A stretch of DNA of 64,000 nucleotides from an uncultured Erysipelotrichaceae bacterium (GTDB lineage Bacteria > Bacillota_I > Bacilli_A > RFN20 > CAG-826). The stretch lies in the NCBI GenBank assembly GCA_902802905.1, contig CADCNT010000006.1, positions 36,852-100,851 of the forward strand, read 5' to 3'. The translations under genes and the position numbers were made by a program. Position 1 is the stretch's first letter; every line of letters starts with the position of its first letter. A model generated the notes under the pieces. The model worked only from the letters and a program-made list of their open reading frames with translations, was not told the origin of the DNA and ran no database searches. Below, in pieces: positions 16,819 to 25,180 of the stretch.

Positions 16819-19800
16819 ATGAAAAAAAGGTTTATTTTAGGTCTGTCATTCTCAGCGATTTTTACAGTATCGCTTCTGGCAGTGTCCGTTAGTGTTAAGA
16901 ATGAAAATATTAAGAAAGCGGAAGGATATTCTGCTGCTAGTTTACCAACCACAATCGATTTAAATGATACAAGCGCAGCGAATATTCGTTCGTATTATTC
17001 ATCCTTAAACAACCTTTCTCAATCTGAAAGACAAGGCCCAAATCTTTTAAAAAACTTGAAGACAATCCTCAAAAATGGTCAAAAGTATTTTAGCTATGAA
17101 AATGGCGAAAATATTTGGAAAATGTATGAAATTACTGACAGAGACTGGGTAAAATCTCCGGCAAGCGCTATTACAAATGGTACTTATAATGCCAATACTA
17201 AAAAAATTACCGGTTATACATACAATACGACTGACCCATATATTCGCGCTATTTACATAAATAGAAACGTTGATAATAAAACTACTGCTTGGTCGGACCA
17301 CCAACAAACACAATGGGGCATCAATCGTGAACACTTATGGCCAAAAGCAGAAGGCTTTGATTCTAAGGGTGCTGGTGGTGCTCGTGGTGATCCATTTCAT
17401 TTAGTGGCTGCTAATGGCTATGCAAACAATATTCACAGTAACCTTTACTATGGTTATGTCAATAAGTCATCTTCTTACACTGATTGTGGATCAAAATATT
17501 CTAATTTAAGTGGCAACATCAAAGGGGTGTCTAAAACTTTGGGCGGTTCTACTGATGTTTTTGAACCACAAGATTCAGATAAGGGTGATATCGCACGTTC
17601 TATTTTCTACATGGTTGCTAGATATAATTATTTGTCTGGCAGTGATAGTGACGGAATTAACGCAAACAATCCTAATTTAACTTTGACACAATCTTTAAGT
17701 GATTGGTCTAGCAGTGGATACACTTCATCAACAAGTAAATCTGGTAAATTAGGCATATTAACTGATTTATTAGCGTGGCATCACGCTGACCCAGTTGATG
17801 AAATTGAAATTCATAGAAATAATCTTTTATATACAAACTTTACAAACAATAGAAATCCATTTGTCGATTTCCCTGAATGGGCTGATTTTATTTGGGGAAC
17901 CGCAACTTATAGTGGCTCTACTTATCAATCATATAACAGCACTCCAACAGGATACGCTAAACCAAGTAGCGATACTTTAAATGGTTATAACAGCGGTTCC
18001 ACTGACCCGGTTGTTAACTATGTTACTGTTTCTCCATCATCAGTCACTATTGATTTAACTGGGACTAAAACTAGACAATTAACCGCAACTGTCAATGTTT
18101 CTCATGGTGCTGCTCAAACAGTTACGTGGACTTCAAGCAATACAAGTGTCGCTACTGTTTCAAGCAGTGGCCTTGTTACTGGAAAGGCTGCTGGCAGTGC
18201 AACAATTACTGCAACTTCCACTGCAGATTCAAGCAAATCTGATGTTTGTACAGTTACTGTTTTATCGGGCACAATAAGTGTTACAGGAGTATCTTTGAAT
18301 TCTAATTCAGAATCGTTAAATGTTGGTGGTTCTGTTACTTTATCTGCGACCGTATCTCCAAATAACGCAACTAATAAAAATGTCTCATGGGCTACAAGTG
18401 ATGATACTGTTGCCGAAGTAGAAGATGGTGTTGTTACTGCAGTTGGTGCAGGAACAGCAACCATTACGGCGACAACAGATGATGGTGATTTTACTGATGA
18501 ATGTATAATTACAGTCAATTCTGGTTCTTCTGAAGATCACACTCAACCTGGTAGTGCTACTATTTCAGAAGGTTACGCATCTGGTTGGACACAAAGTGGC
18601 TCATTTAAAAATGATTATCAAGATGGTTCTGTTGGCTTTACTGCCACAGGCGCTAAATTATATAAATTTGATATTTTTAGTGGTGATGCTAGTGTATATA
18701 TGACCGATTTAAAAGTTACTATAAATGCAAAAATTAATGGTACTCCAACTACAGCCAACTCTTATAGTGTAGAGGCAATTTCAAGTAGCGGGAATAATAT
18801 AATCTCTAAAGCATCAGATCAAAAAACTGGTTCATCTATTTTTTCATCATCTTCTTATGGTGAAGTTGATTTTGAGATGAATAGTGGTTTATCTGGCACA
18901 ACCGGAATTCGTGTTACATATGTAACAAAAGGTGGTGGGAACTGGGCTGTTAAAGGCATTTCGTGGGTAGCCACATATTCCGTTCCATCCGGTCCTACTG
19001 TTACAGGTATTTCTTTAGACACCTCAAATGTTAATAAAAACTTTGAAATTGGTGATGCATTCTCGTATGAAGGTTTAGTAGTTACTGCTGAATATGATGA
19101 TGAATCATCTGCGATTGTTACTCCTGATTCAGTATCTACTCCAGATATGGATTCAGAAGGTTTTAGAGTTGTGACAGTTACATATGAAGAAAAGGAGGCG
19201 TCATATGAAATTTACGTTGGCGTCCCTGCTGGTACTTATTCATTAACTAGTGGTTCGCCATATATCAACGGCATTGCATATAAAATGTACATTACTAAAT
19301 CAAATAAGAATTATTATTTCACTGGTGCTATGAATGGTGATTATGGAGAGACCAGCGAACAAATTGCTAATGCCATAGATGTTTATTTTGAACAAAATGG
19401 TTCAGGACAGAATATCCGTATGTCTTCAAACAAATATATATACATAACAAGAAGTGGTGGTAAAACTTATTTTAAATGTGATGCAACAGAAGCTCCTTCT
19501 ACCCCTTGGATTTATAATTTAGAATACTCTGAACTTACCTACACATATAATAACGTTGCGTACACAACTGGTTCTAAAGGAACACATCAAACTTTAGGTG
19601 GATATACTATCGAATATCCAGATTATAAAATAAAGTTCATGGCAACTGACTCTAACGCTTCACTTGCCTTCGCAAATGTTTGTAATAACAATATCTCTTG
19701 TAGTTCGCAAGGAACATCCGCGCCAACATTTAATGGATTCTATTGGTCACTATCCGATGTAAGCGCATCATCATTTGAAAATATATACAACAATTTAGAC

Positions 19801-20082
19801 GACGATTCTAAATATGCTTTATATTCTTCAAGCGCTATCGCTAACGGAACTGAAATTGAAAGATTTATTTCTCGTTACGACTATATCGTAGGCAAATATG
19901 GATCGAGTACTTATAATGACTTTATTCATAGAAATCCATCCCCAATTGGAAATGGAGCGTTAACTGATGTTGTAACAAAGTTAGATAGCTCCAATACAAC
20001 AATAATTGTTACCTGTGGAGTAATAGGCGGTTTATTAGCTCTTGGAGCTTACGTACTCATTAAAAAGAAGAAAGAAGATTAA
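16819..20082 (+). CDS. Surface-anchored endonuclease I with Ig-like domains
   Basis: A 1087-aa secreted nuclease. Signal peptide (1-~33); endonuclease I domain (~45-345) with NREHLWPKAEG (~171), GDPFHLVAANGYANN and IHSNLYYG, the His-Me finger motifs; two Big_2 Ig-like domains (~398-485 and 488-572, each ending in GxAxITAT); a beta-rich module (~580-715); a third Ig-like domain (~728-798); an unknown C-terminal domain; and a terminal transmembrane helix with KKKKED, a cytoplasmic stop-transfer tail. No LPXTG motif. It probably degrades extracellular DNA for nutrition or biofilm/host interaction. GAGGA precedes the ATG by 6 nt. Confidence 0.9.
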   Translation: MKKRFILGLSFSAIFTVSLLAVSVSVKNENIKKAEGYSAASLPTTIDLNDTSAANIRSYYSSLNNLSQSERQGPNLLKNLKTILKNGQKYFSYENGENIWKMYEITDRDWVKSPASAITNGTYNANTKKITGYTYNTTDPYIRAIYINRNVDNKTTAWSDHQQTQWGINREHLWPKAEGFDSKGAGGARGDPFHLVAANGYANNIHSNLYYGYVNKSSSYTDCGSKYSNLSGNIKGVSKTLGGSTDVFEPQDSDKGDIARSIFYMVARYNYLSGSDSDGINANNPNLTLTQSLSDWSSSGYTSSTSKSGKLGILTDLLAWHHADPVDEIEIHRNNLLYTNFTNNRNPFVDFPEWADFIWGTATYSGSTYQSYNSTPTGYAKPSSDTLNGYNSGSTDPVVNYVTVSPSSVTIDLTGTKTRQLTATVNVSHGAAQTVTWTSSNTSVATVSSSGLVTGKAAGSATITATSTADSSKSDVCTVTVLSGTISVTGVSLNSNSESLNVGGSVTLSATVSPNNATNKNVSWATSDDTVAEVEDGVVTAVGAGTATITATTDDGDFTDECIITVNSGSSEDHTQPGSATISEGYASGWTQSGSFKNDYQDGSVGFTATGAKLYKFDIFSGDASVYMTDLKVTINAKINGTPTTANSYSVEAISSSGNNIISKASDQKTGSSIFSSSSYGEVDFEMNSGLSGTTGIRVTYVTKGGGNWAVKGISWVATYSVPSGPTVTGISLDTSNVNKNFEIGDAFSYEGLVVTAEYDDESSAIVTPDSVSTPDMDSEGFRVVTVTYEEKEASYEIYVGVPAGTYSLTSGSPYINGIAYKMYITKSNKNYYFTGAMNGDYGETSEQIANAIDVYFEQNGSGQNIRMSSNKYIYITRSGGKTYFKCDATEAPSTPWIYNLEYSELTYTYNNVAYTTGSKGTHQTLGGYTIEYPDYKIKFMATDSNASLAFANVCNNNISCSSQGTSAPTFNGFYWSLSDVSASSFENIYNNLDDDSKYALYSSSAIANGTEIERFISRYDYIVGKYGSSTYNDFIHRNPSPIGNGALTDVVTKLDSSNTTIIVTCGVIGGLLALGAYVLIKKKKED

Positions 20083-20084
20083 TT

Positions 20085-20309
20085 ATGGATAAGATTGAAT
20101 TATTTAAAAAAGAAGACGGTTCTGTATGGTTCCGCTACAGAGGAAAAGAAGCTCCAATTGATGAGTTAAACGTTCCTTTATTTGCTCAACTATATAAGCA
20201 ATTAGGACAGATGCCATCATTCTCTTTCCCGCTTGAAGATGTTGAACTTAATGTTTTGGCGAAAACCTTAACCGAAAATATTAAGCAAACAGCACAAAGA
20301 TTATATTAA
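20085..20309 (+). CDS. Small protein coupled to the surface nuclease
   Basis: A 74-aa soluble protein that I do not recognise. It starts 2 nt after the nuclease stop with no Shine-Dalgarno site of its own, so translation is probably coupled, and a terminator follows. The sequence has a short beta-strand start (VWFRYRGKEAPIDEL) and a helical C-terminus. Confidence 0.75.
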   Translation: MDKIELFKKEDGSVWFRYRGKEAPIDELNVPLFAQLYKQLGQMPSFSFPLEDVELNVLAKTLTENIKQTAQRLY

Positions 20310-20329
20310 TATCATTATTATAAATAGAG

Positions 20330-20357
20330 GTCAAATATCGCATTTGACTTTTATTTT
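20330..20357 (+). terminator. Intrinsic terminator, overlapping the tmRNA -35
   Basis: GTCAAAT, loop ATCGC, ATTTGAC, then TTTTATTTT. The right arm holds TTGACT, which is also the -35 hexamer of the tmRNA promoter. Confidence 0.8.
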
Positions 20358-20371
20358 GCGTGTGTTATACT
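20344..20371 (+). promoter_or_regulatory. tmRNA promoter
   Basis: TTGACT (20344-20349), 16-nt spacer, TATACT (20366-20371) with an extended TG. Start expected near 20378, giving a ~29-nt 5' extension to be removed by RNase P. Confidence 0.6.
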
Positions 20372-20406
20372 TGTCTTGCTTTTCTTAAAGAAAGGCAAAA
20401 ACGCAT

Positions 20407-20794
20407 GGGGTCGAATTGGATTCGACAGGGATGTGCAGGGCAGTAAATGCAGCGGTTGGTAACCTGAAACCAAAACAAAAATAACTGACAACAGTTATAT
20501 GAGAGCTCCTAGAGCTCAATCCCTCTGCTTAGCTTAGTCTACCCGATATAGGGACCCGGCAAAGGTCGGGACAGAGCGCTCTTCAAGGTTTTAGTCTTTC
20601 ACGCTTGAAGTAAGTGTCATAACAAAAGAATAGTGGATTAGAGTGGATGTGTTACTAATCCATGAAACATTGTAGATCTCGCATAGTGTAGTCAGTCGAT
20701 ATACGAAGCTATGTCAAATTCAAATATCGTCTAAGCTGTAGACGTTATTGTATGGCCATCTCTGGACGTGGTTTCAACACCACCGGCTCCACCA
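20407..20794 (+). ncRNA. ssrA: Transfer-messenger RNA (tmRNA)
   Basis: The 5' end GGGGTCGAATTGGATTCGAC and the 3' end GTTTCAACACCACCGGCTCC-ACCA are the tRNA-like part: GGGGTCG pairs with CGGCTCC over 7 bp and CCA is encoded (20792-20794). The RNA is one-piece, not permuted. By alignment to the UAACU|GGC junction of B. subtilis, the resume codon is GAC at 20487, giving the tag DNSYMRAPRAQSLCLA with TAG stop at 20535-20537. Helix 5 (CTCTG 20523-20527 with CAGAG near 20572) encloses the tag end as in other tmRNAs. The tag is long and ends in CLA rather than the usual LAA. The RNA rescues stalled ribosomes. Confidence 0.95.
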
Positions 20795-20843
20795 AATCGT
20801 AAATTATCTAAATCAATGTATTGATTAGAAGGGGTATATAAAA

Positions 20844-21689
20844 ATGAAAATTTGTATTTCTGCAGAGAGTACAATCGATTTACCACAAGAGATTCTTGAT
20901 GAGTTTTCGATTAAAACTATTCCTTTTTCAGTTATTTTAGGTACTGAAAGTGGATTCGATGGAGTTATTACTCCACAAACAATTTTTGACTATGTTGATA
21001 AGACTGGTGTCCTTCCGAGAACATCTGCAATCAATGAGGCTCAATTCGATGAATATTTTAGAAATCTTTTAAAAGAATATGATGCGGTTATTCATTTCTC
21101 TTTATCTAGTGAAATCTCTTCAGCGTGTAACAACGCCTTTAATGCCGCTAAAGAATTAAAGGGTGTTTATGTTGTTGATTCTAGAAGCTTATCTACTGGT
21201 ATCGCTTTAGAAGCAATTTATGCTTCTCAATTAGCAAAAGAAGGATTATCTCCAGAAGAAATTGTTTCTAAAGTCAGCGAAAGAATTCCTCACAATCAAA
21301 CCAGCTTTGTTCTCGCTACTGTTGACTACTTATATAAAGGTGGTAGATGTTCAGGTTTAGCAAAGCTAGGTGCTCAATTATTTAGAATTAGACCACAAAT
21401 CATTATGGCCGATGGCAAGATGTCTCCAGGTAAGAAATATTTGGGCAAACAAGTTGGCTGTGTTGAATCCTATTGCAAAGACACATTAGAACAATTTAAT
21501 AATCCAGATCTTAGCCTTGTATTCTTAACTCATAGTATGGCAACTCCAGATATGGTGGAAGCCGCAAGAAAACAATTAGAAGCAAGAGGATTTAAGAGAA
21601 TTATCGAGACCACAGCAGGGGCCACAATTACAAGCCACTGCGGACCAAAATGTCTTGGCATTCTATATCTCAATGATGGCGGTAGATAA
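20844..21689 (+). CDS. DegV family fatty-acid-binding protein (FakB-like)
   Basis: A 281-aa DegV-fold protein. The N-terminal STIDLPQE, the ligand-site TSAINEAQF, SSEISSACNNA and VVDSRSLSTG, and the C-terminal GATITSHCGPKCLGI are the family hallmarks. DegV proteins bind fatty acids and, as FakB, present them to the kinase FakA; a second DegV and fakA lie at 49.7-52.3 kb. The N-terminal AESTID replaces the usual DSTCDL. GGGG 10 nt before the ATG is a usable Shine-Dalgarno site. It lies 50 nt after tmRNA and ends in a terminator. Confidence 0.92.
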   Translation: MKICISAESTIDLPQEILDEFSIKTIPFSVILGTESGFDGVITPQTIFDYVDKTGVLPRTSAINEAQFDEYFRNLLKEYDAVIHFSLSSEISSACNNAFNAAKELKGVYVVDSRSLSTGIALEAIYASQLAKEGLSPEEIVSKVSERIPHNQTSFVLATVDYLYKGGRCSGLAKLGAQLFRIRPQIIMADGKMSPGKKYLGKQVGCVESYCKDTLEQFNNPDLSLVFLTHSMATPDMVEAARKQLEARGFKRIIETTAGATITSHCGPKCLGILYLNDGGR

Positions 21690-21700
21690 TACCGCTTTTC
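21679..21700 (+). terminator. Intrinsic terminator of the degV gene
   Basis: GCGGTA, loop GATAA, TACCGC, then TTTTC; the loop contains the stop codon. Confidence 0.7.
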
Positions 21701-21848
21701 ATTTGTTTTGATTGATTCAAAATAAGTAAAATTCTTTCGAATATCGATGTAGTTTAAACTTGTTTAGACACTGTCCAAAAGTTTATTAAAAAACTCTTTT
21801 TATATTAATATAAGTATGCTACCTTATTTGCATTGAGGTATGACGATT

Positions 21849-21989
21849 ATGCTATTTGGCCCAGGTGACAAAGTATTAACCGAAGACGAAGAGACCATCG
21901 AAGTGGTGGAAGCCATCGAAGAAGTCTACGATTATTCTGATCTAGACGACGATGACAACATAATCGAAATTGATGACCTCATCATCTAA
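21849..21989 (+). CDS. 46-aa highly acidic small protein
   Basis: ATG 21849 to TAA 21989 encodes 46 residues starting MLFGPGDKVL, then a run rich in Asp/Glu with SDLDDDDN and the end IIEIDDLII. About 18 of 46 residues are acidic and only one is Lys. GAGGT (21835-21839) gives a ribosome-binding site 9 nt upstream and a strong terminator starts 2 nt after the stop, so this is a real single-gene transcript. I do not recognise the family. DNA-mimic, chaperone or regulatory roles are possible but unsupported. Confidence 0.75.
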   Translation: MLFGPGDKVLTEDEETIEVVEAIEEVYDYSDLDDDDNIIEIDDLII

Positions 21990-21990
21990 G

Positions 21991-22024
21991 ATAACGAGTA
22001 TAATGCTCGTTATTTTTATTTTTT
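21991..22024 (+). terminator. Intrinsic terminator of the acidic mini-gene
   Basis: ATAACGAG, loop TATAATG, CTCGTTAT, then TTTTATTTTTT: an 8-bp stem with a long U-tract. Confidence 0.88.
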
Positions 22025-22036
22025 AGAGAAATATAT

Positions 22037-22042
22037 TATTAT
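22037..22042 (+). promoter_or_regulatory. -10 box before the polymerase-like gene, leaderless
   Basis: TATTAT ending 6 nt before ATG 22049 (an alternative register is 22034-22039). No Shine-Dalgarno site is present. Confidence 0.45.
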
Positions 22043-22048
22043 ATTCTT

Positions 22049-23437
22049 ATGCAAAAATTAAAAACCCTTGGTAAATACGCTCCTGCGATTACTTTTTTAG
22101 CATTTGAATTCTTTGCCTTAATGGCATTTAACTATAGTGGCAGTTTTGTTTTATTTGGCTCATTAACATTAGCCTTAACTGTTCTACTTATTCTATTTAA
22201 TATCGCTGAGATCAAAACAAAAGGTTTATCTAATGTCGCATTATTCTTTATTCCATTATTTTTATTTGTTTTATTAACTGCATTTGGTACTTATTCGATA
22301 GCGCACGCGAAAGTTGGAGACTTCTCCTATGCAGAACTAGTGTTTATTCCTTTAGGAATACTTCCGATGGCGTTTACTGGCTATATGCTAAGTGTGGATA
22401 AGCACTTTAATATCAAAACATTCTTAATTGTTGTTTTCTCGGCCTTAAGTGTTTATTGCTTAATCAACCTTTTCTATAACATCATCAACTTTGGTGCTTT
22501 TTATCCTGTAATTTATAAAGGTTACTATTTGTACTATGGTGGGGTAAGAAGTGCGGTCCCTGTTAATGAATTTGCTTACACCTTAGAAGGCTTTAAATTT
22601 ATTGAAGTTGATATGAATCATTACGACTTATATCCACTTCTATTACTCACTTCTAGCGTGATGCTCATGTACTTATCGCCAAGAAAAGAAAAGAAGATGT
22701 TTATTACATACTGTGCTTTTACTTTTGTAGCGTTATTATCTCTTGTCTTAGTGCCTTCTACTTTAGCTTTAGGTGGCATTGCATTTATCGCAATATTACT
22801 TTTAGTAATCTTCTTCGGAAAGAAGTTTGTTCGCGCTAGAAAAGTCTTTAAGTGGATATTAGTTATCTTCTTAATCTTGTTTGCTTTAGGCTTTGTGGGC
22901 TTTATTATGGTTCACCAAAACTTCATGTCTGGATTAGCATCTAATGCCTTTATTAATCGCTTATTCTTCTCTAATCGTTTTGCCAAAATGTATTCCCCAC
23001 TTGTAGACAATCTATTTAGCGGTGAGAAGTTCTTAGGCTTTGCCGTTGAAACCCTTGGTCCTGGATTATATGAAGAAGTCCATTTATCTGGCTCATTCTT
23101 ATTTGATAGCTTCATGACTAGTGGCGTTTTAGGTGCTTTAGGTTTATTTGCCTTTGTGTTCTTTGGCTTTAAAGCCTTTAAAGGATATTTTAAGTCTCAT
23201 AGAGACGAGTTTAGATTGCAAGCTACATTATTAGTCTTCCTTGTTGTTTATGTCGTTTATATCTCTGCTTTTGACGCTGGAGAATACGCTTTGTATTACA
23301 ACATTTATAAGCCAATCTATTTAACCGCTCCATTTATGTTAATGATATTCATCTTCTCTTATGTACTTTGTAAATCAAAAGCGCAAGTTGAAGAGCAAAA
23401 AGCTGAGGAGGTAGAAGTAAATGAAGAGCAAGCTTAA
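22049..23437 (+). CDS. Polytopic membrane protein, O-antigen ligase/polymerase-like
   Basis: A 462-aa protein with about 11 hydrophobic helices and one large outside loop between residues ~165 and 205 plus another near 300-340. The segment LSGSFLFDSFMTSGVLGALGLFAFV resembles the HNsFLqll-GilG region of Wzy_C/O-antigen ligase proteins. Together with the flippase and glycosyltransferases that follow, a role in polymerising or ligating surface polysaccharide is likely but not proven. The C-terminal tail is Glu-rich. It overlaps the next gene by 17 nt. Confidence 0.72.
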   Translation: MQKLKTLGKYAPAITFLAFEFFALMAFNYSGSFVLFGSLTLALTVLLILFNIAEIKTKGLSNVALFFIPLFLFVLLTAFGTYSIAHAKVGDFSYAELVFIPLGILPMAFTGYMLSVDKHFNIKTFLIVVFSALSVYCLINLFYNIINFGAFYPVIYKGYYLYYGGVRSAVPVNEFAYTLEGFKFIEVDMNHYDLYPLLLLTSSVMLMYLSPRKEKKMFITYCAFTFVALLSLVLVPSTLALGGIAFIAILLLVIFFGKKFVRARKVFKWILVIFLILFALGFVGFIMVHQNFMSGLASNAFINRLFFSNRFAKMYSPLVDNLFSGEKFLGFAVETLGPGLYEEVHLSGSFLFDSFMTSGVLGALGLFAFVFFGFKAFKGYFKSHRDEFRLQATLLVFLVVYVVYISAFDAGEYALYYNIYKPIYLTAPFMLMIFIFSYVLCKSKAQVEEQKAEEVEVNEEQA

Positions 23438-24278
23438 ATATTTAACTTTATTACCTGCAATTGCTTCTATTTCTTGTGGCTATAGTGCTTCTTATCTTGT
23501 ACCTGGCAATCAATATAATTCTCCTGTTTTCCAAGAGAACTATTACAATCACTGGGATGCAGAACTAAAGAATGCTACTAAAGTCGCCGCTAAAGATGTT
23601 AACGACGGAAAGATTACCAAGTTTGATGATTTAGAAAAGATTGACCCTAACTTTGTTCTTCCTGGTGCGCCTGAGAGTCCAGAAGAATATGGTGTGGAAT
23701 ACAAGATGAACTCTGTTGATGACATGTTTAACTACGGCTATCAATCTAAGTTATTTGATGGTCAAATGGTATGTGGCGCGCAAGACGGACATCTTCAATA
23801 TGCATATCAACTAGGTAGAGTGCAAATTAAAGATAGCGGCTTCTCTATTAGATTTGCTAAGGAAAGTAGTGAATTACATTACTTCGCTATGCAATTTAAA
23901 TCGTCTACCGATAACACAGTGGATTGCTACCCTGTAGATTCAGATGAAATATTACCAGCAGGAACCAATGACCGCGCTTTATTTCATAATTCTACAGTTC
24001 AACTCAATGTTACATTATATGTAAAGACGAGTAATGGCATTGAAGGGCATCCATATACAGCCACAATTGAGTTTGATAATAATCACACCAATGATGGCCA
24101 TTTCTATATCTTCTATGCATTTGATTTACAAGAAGAAAACTTATCTAGATTAGTAGGTGCTTCTGTTACCTACACTTTTGATGATGAATTAGTGAATTGG
24201 AACAAACAAAAAGGTATTGATGTTGATCATGCCCTCTTCTTATACGAAATGTTTTTACCTTACACTAGTTGGAATTAA
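23421..24278 (+). CDS. Lipoprotein of unknown function
   Basis: A 285-aa exported protein with a lipobox (ASIS-Cys19), so membrane-anchored on the outside. The mature part is soluble, aromatic- and Asn-rich, and probably beta-sandwich in the C-terminal half. GAGGAGG lies 9 nt before its ATG inside the tail of the upstream polymerase-like gene, so the two are co-expressed. It overlaps the convergent TupA-like gene by 4 nt. I do not recognise the family. Confidence 0.82.
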   Translation: MKSKLKYLTLLPAIASISCGYSASYLVPGNQYNSPVFQENYYNHWDAELKNATKVAAKDVNDGKITKFDDLEKIDPNFVLPGAPESPEEYGVEYKMNSVDDMFNYGYQSKLFDGQMVCGAQDGHLQYAYQLGRVQIKDSGFSIRFAKESSELHYFAMQFKSSTDNTVDCYPVDSDEILPAGTNDRALFHNSTVQLNVTLYVKTSNGIEGHPYTATIEFDNNHTNDGHFYIFYAFDLQEENLSRLVGASVTYTFDDELVNWNKQKGIDVDHALFLYEMFLPYTSWN

Positions 24279-25180
24279 CGATATTTACTAATATCAAGCC
24301 ATTCACCCATTTCAAAGTCGCACTTATCATCATCTAAAATAAGTGTTCCCTTAGCAGGAGTGAATGTCATCTCTGAAAAATAAATCTTGCCGTTGATATT
24401 ATATAAATCCACTCTCACAAATGGGAATGGAGCGGCTAACTTCTCAGCAACCTTAACCATCTCATCAAAGTTAGATGGTTTTTTTAATGGATAATCAGTC
24501 TTTTTCCAACCATTAAATTGGCTGCCATCAAACGGAGTCCAATCAATGTAATAGTTGTTATATCTAATGTCTACTCCTCTAGAAGTAACAACATATAAAT
24601 TCTTTGCTTTACCATTAAAAACATGAATCTTGTATTCAGTAGGAAGCTTGCCATTTTCTAACATTAACTCTTCGACAATGATTTGTGGTTTGATCTTACT
24701 GTAGTGGAGTTCGACAGTTTTCTTACCATAGTTAGTTTTAAGCCATTTATCGAATTTCTTTTTTAACTCAGAAATATTTATTTTTGATTTGTCCCAACAG
24801 ATATAGTTCATTGCGCATCCATGTGAACATTTCATCGCAAATTGATTTGGAAGTTTATCAAAATCAATGTCATCAAACTTATCAAAAACCCCGACACATT
24901 TAATTAATAACTCGTCGTAGCCCTGCTCTTTTACGTAATCACGAACACCTACTCTACCAGCACATTTAGAGACTAAATCCCATTTAGGATAGACATATAA
25001 ACGAAGGTATTGGAGCTTTTCTGTATAACGAGACAATTTTTTCCAATCGAGTTTATGATGGGTGATGTATTTATATTGATAGGAAATATATGCTTTCTTG
25101 GAAGCACATTTAACAATACCCCTAAAAGGAGTTACTAACGCTCTTTTAAATTTGTTTTCTTTAAGTCTTGGGTTAAGCAT
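24275..25180 (-). CDS. TupA-like ATP-grasp protein
   Basis: A 301-aa protein of the TupA-like ATP-grasp family found in capsule and teichuronopeptide loci. Family features visible are LPNQFAMKCSHGCAMN (~115), IIVEELML (~168), YKIHVFNGKAKNLYVV, RVDLYNINGKIYFSEMTFTPAKGT (~260-285) and the ATP-grasp C-terminal Glu/Thr cluster. It probably attaches an amino acid or similar group to a sugar polymer. It overlaps the flippase gene by 8 nt and follows it in the same minus-strand operon. Confidence 0.85.
   Translation of the reverse strand: MLNPRLKENKFKRALVTPFRGIVKCASKKAYISYQYKYITHHKLDWKKLSRYTEKLQYLRLYVYPKWDLVSKCAGRVGVRDYVKEQGYDELLIKCVGVFDKFDDIDFDKLPNQFAMKCSHGCAMNYICWDKSKINISELKKKFDKWLKTNYGKKTVELHYSKIKPQIIVEELMLENGKLPTEYKIHVFNGKAKNLYVVTSRGVDIRYNNYYIDWTPFDGSQFNGWKKTDYPLKKPSNFDEMVKVAEKLAAPFPFVRVDLYNINGKIYFSEMTFTPAKGTLILDDDKCDFEMGEWLDISKYR

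Noticed and set aside
21760..21815. Hairpin AGTTT/AAACT followed by CTTTTTAT as a terminator or small RNA
   Set aside because: The stem is only 5 A-T-rich base pairs and there is no convincing transcript ending there.
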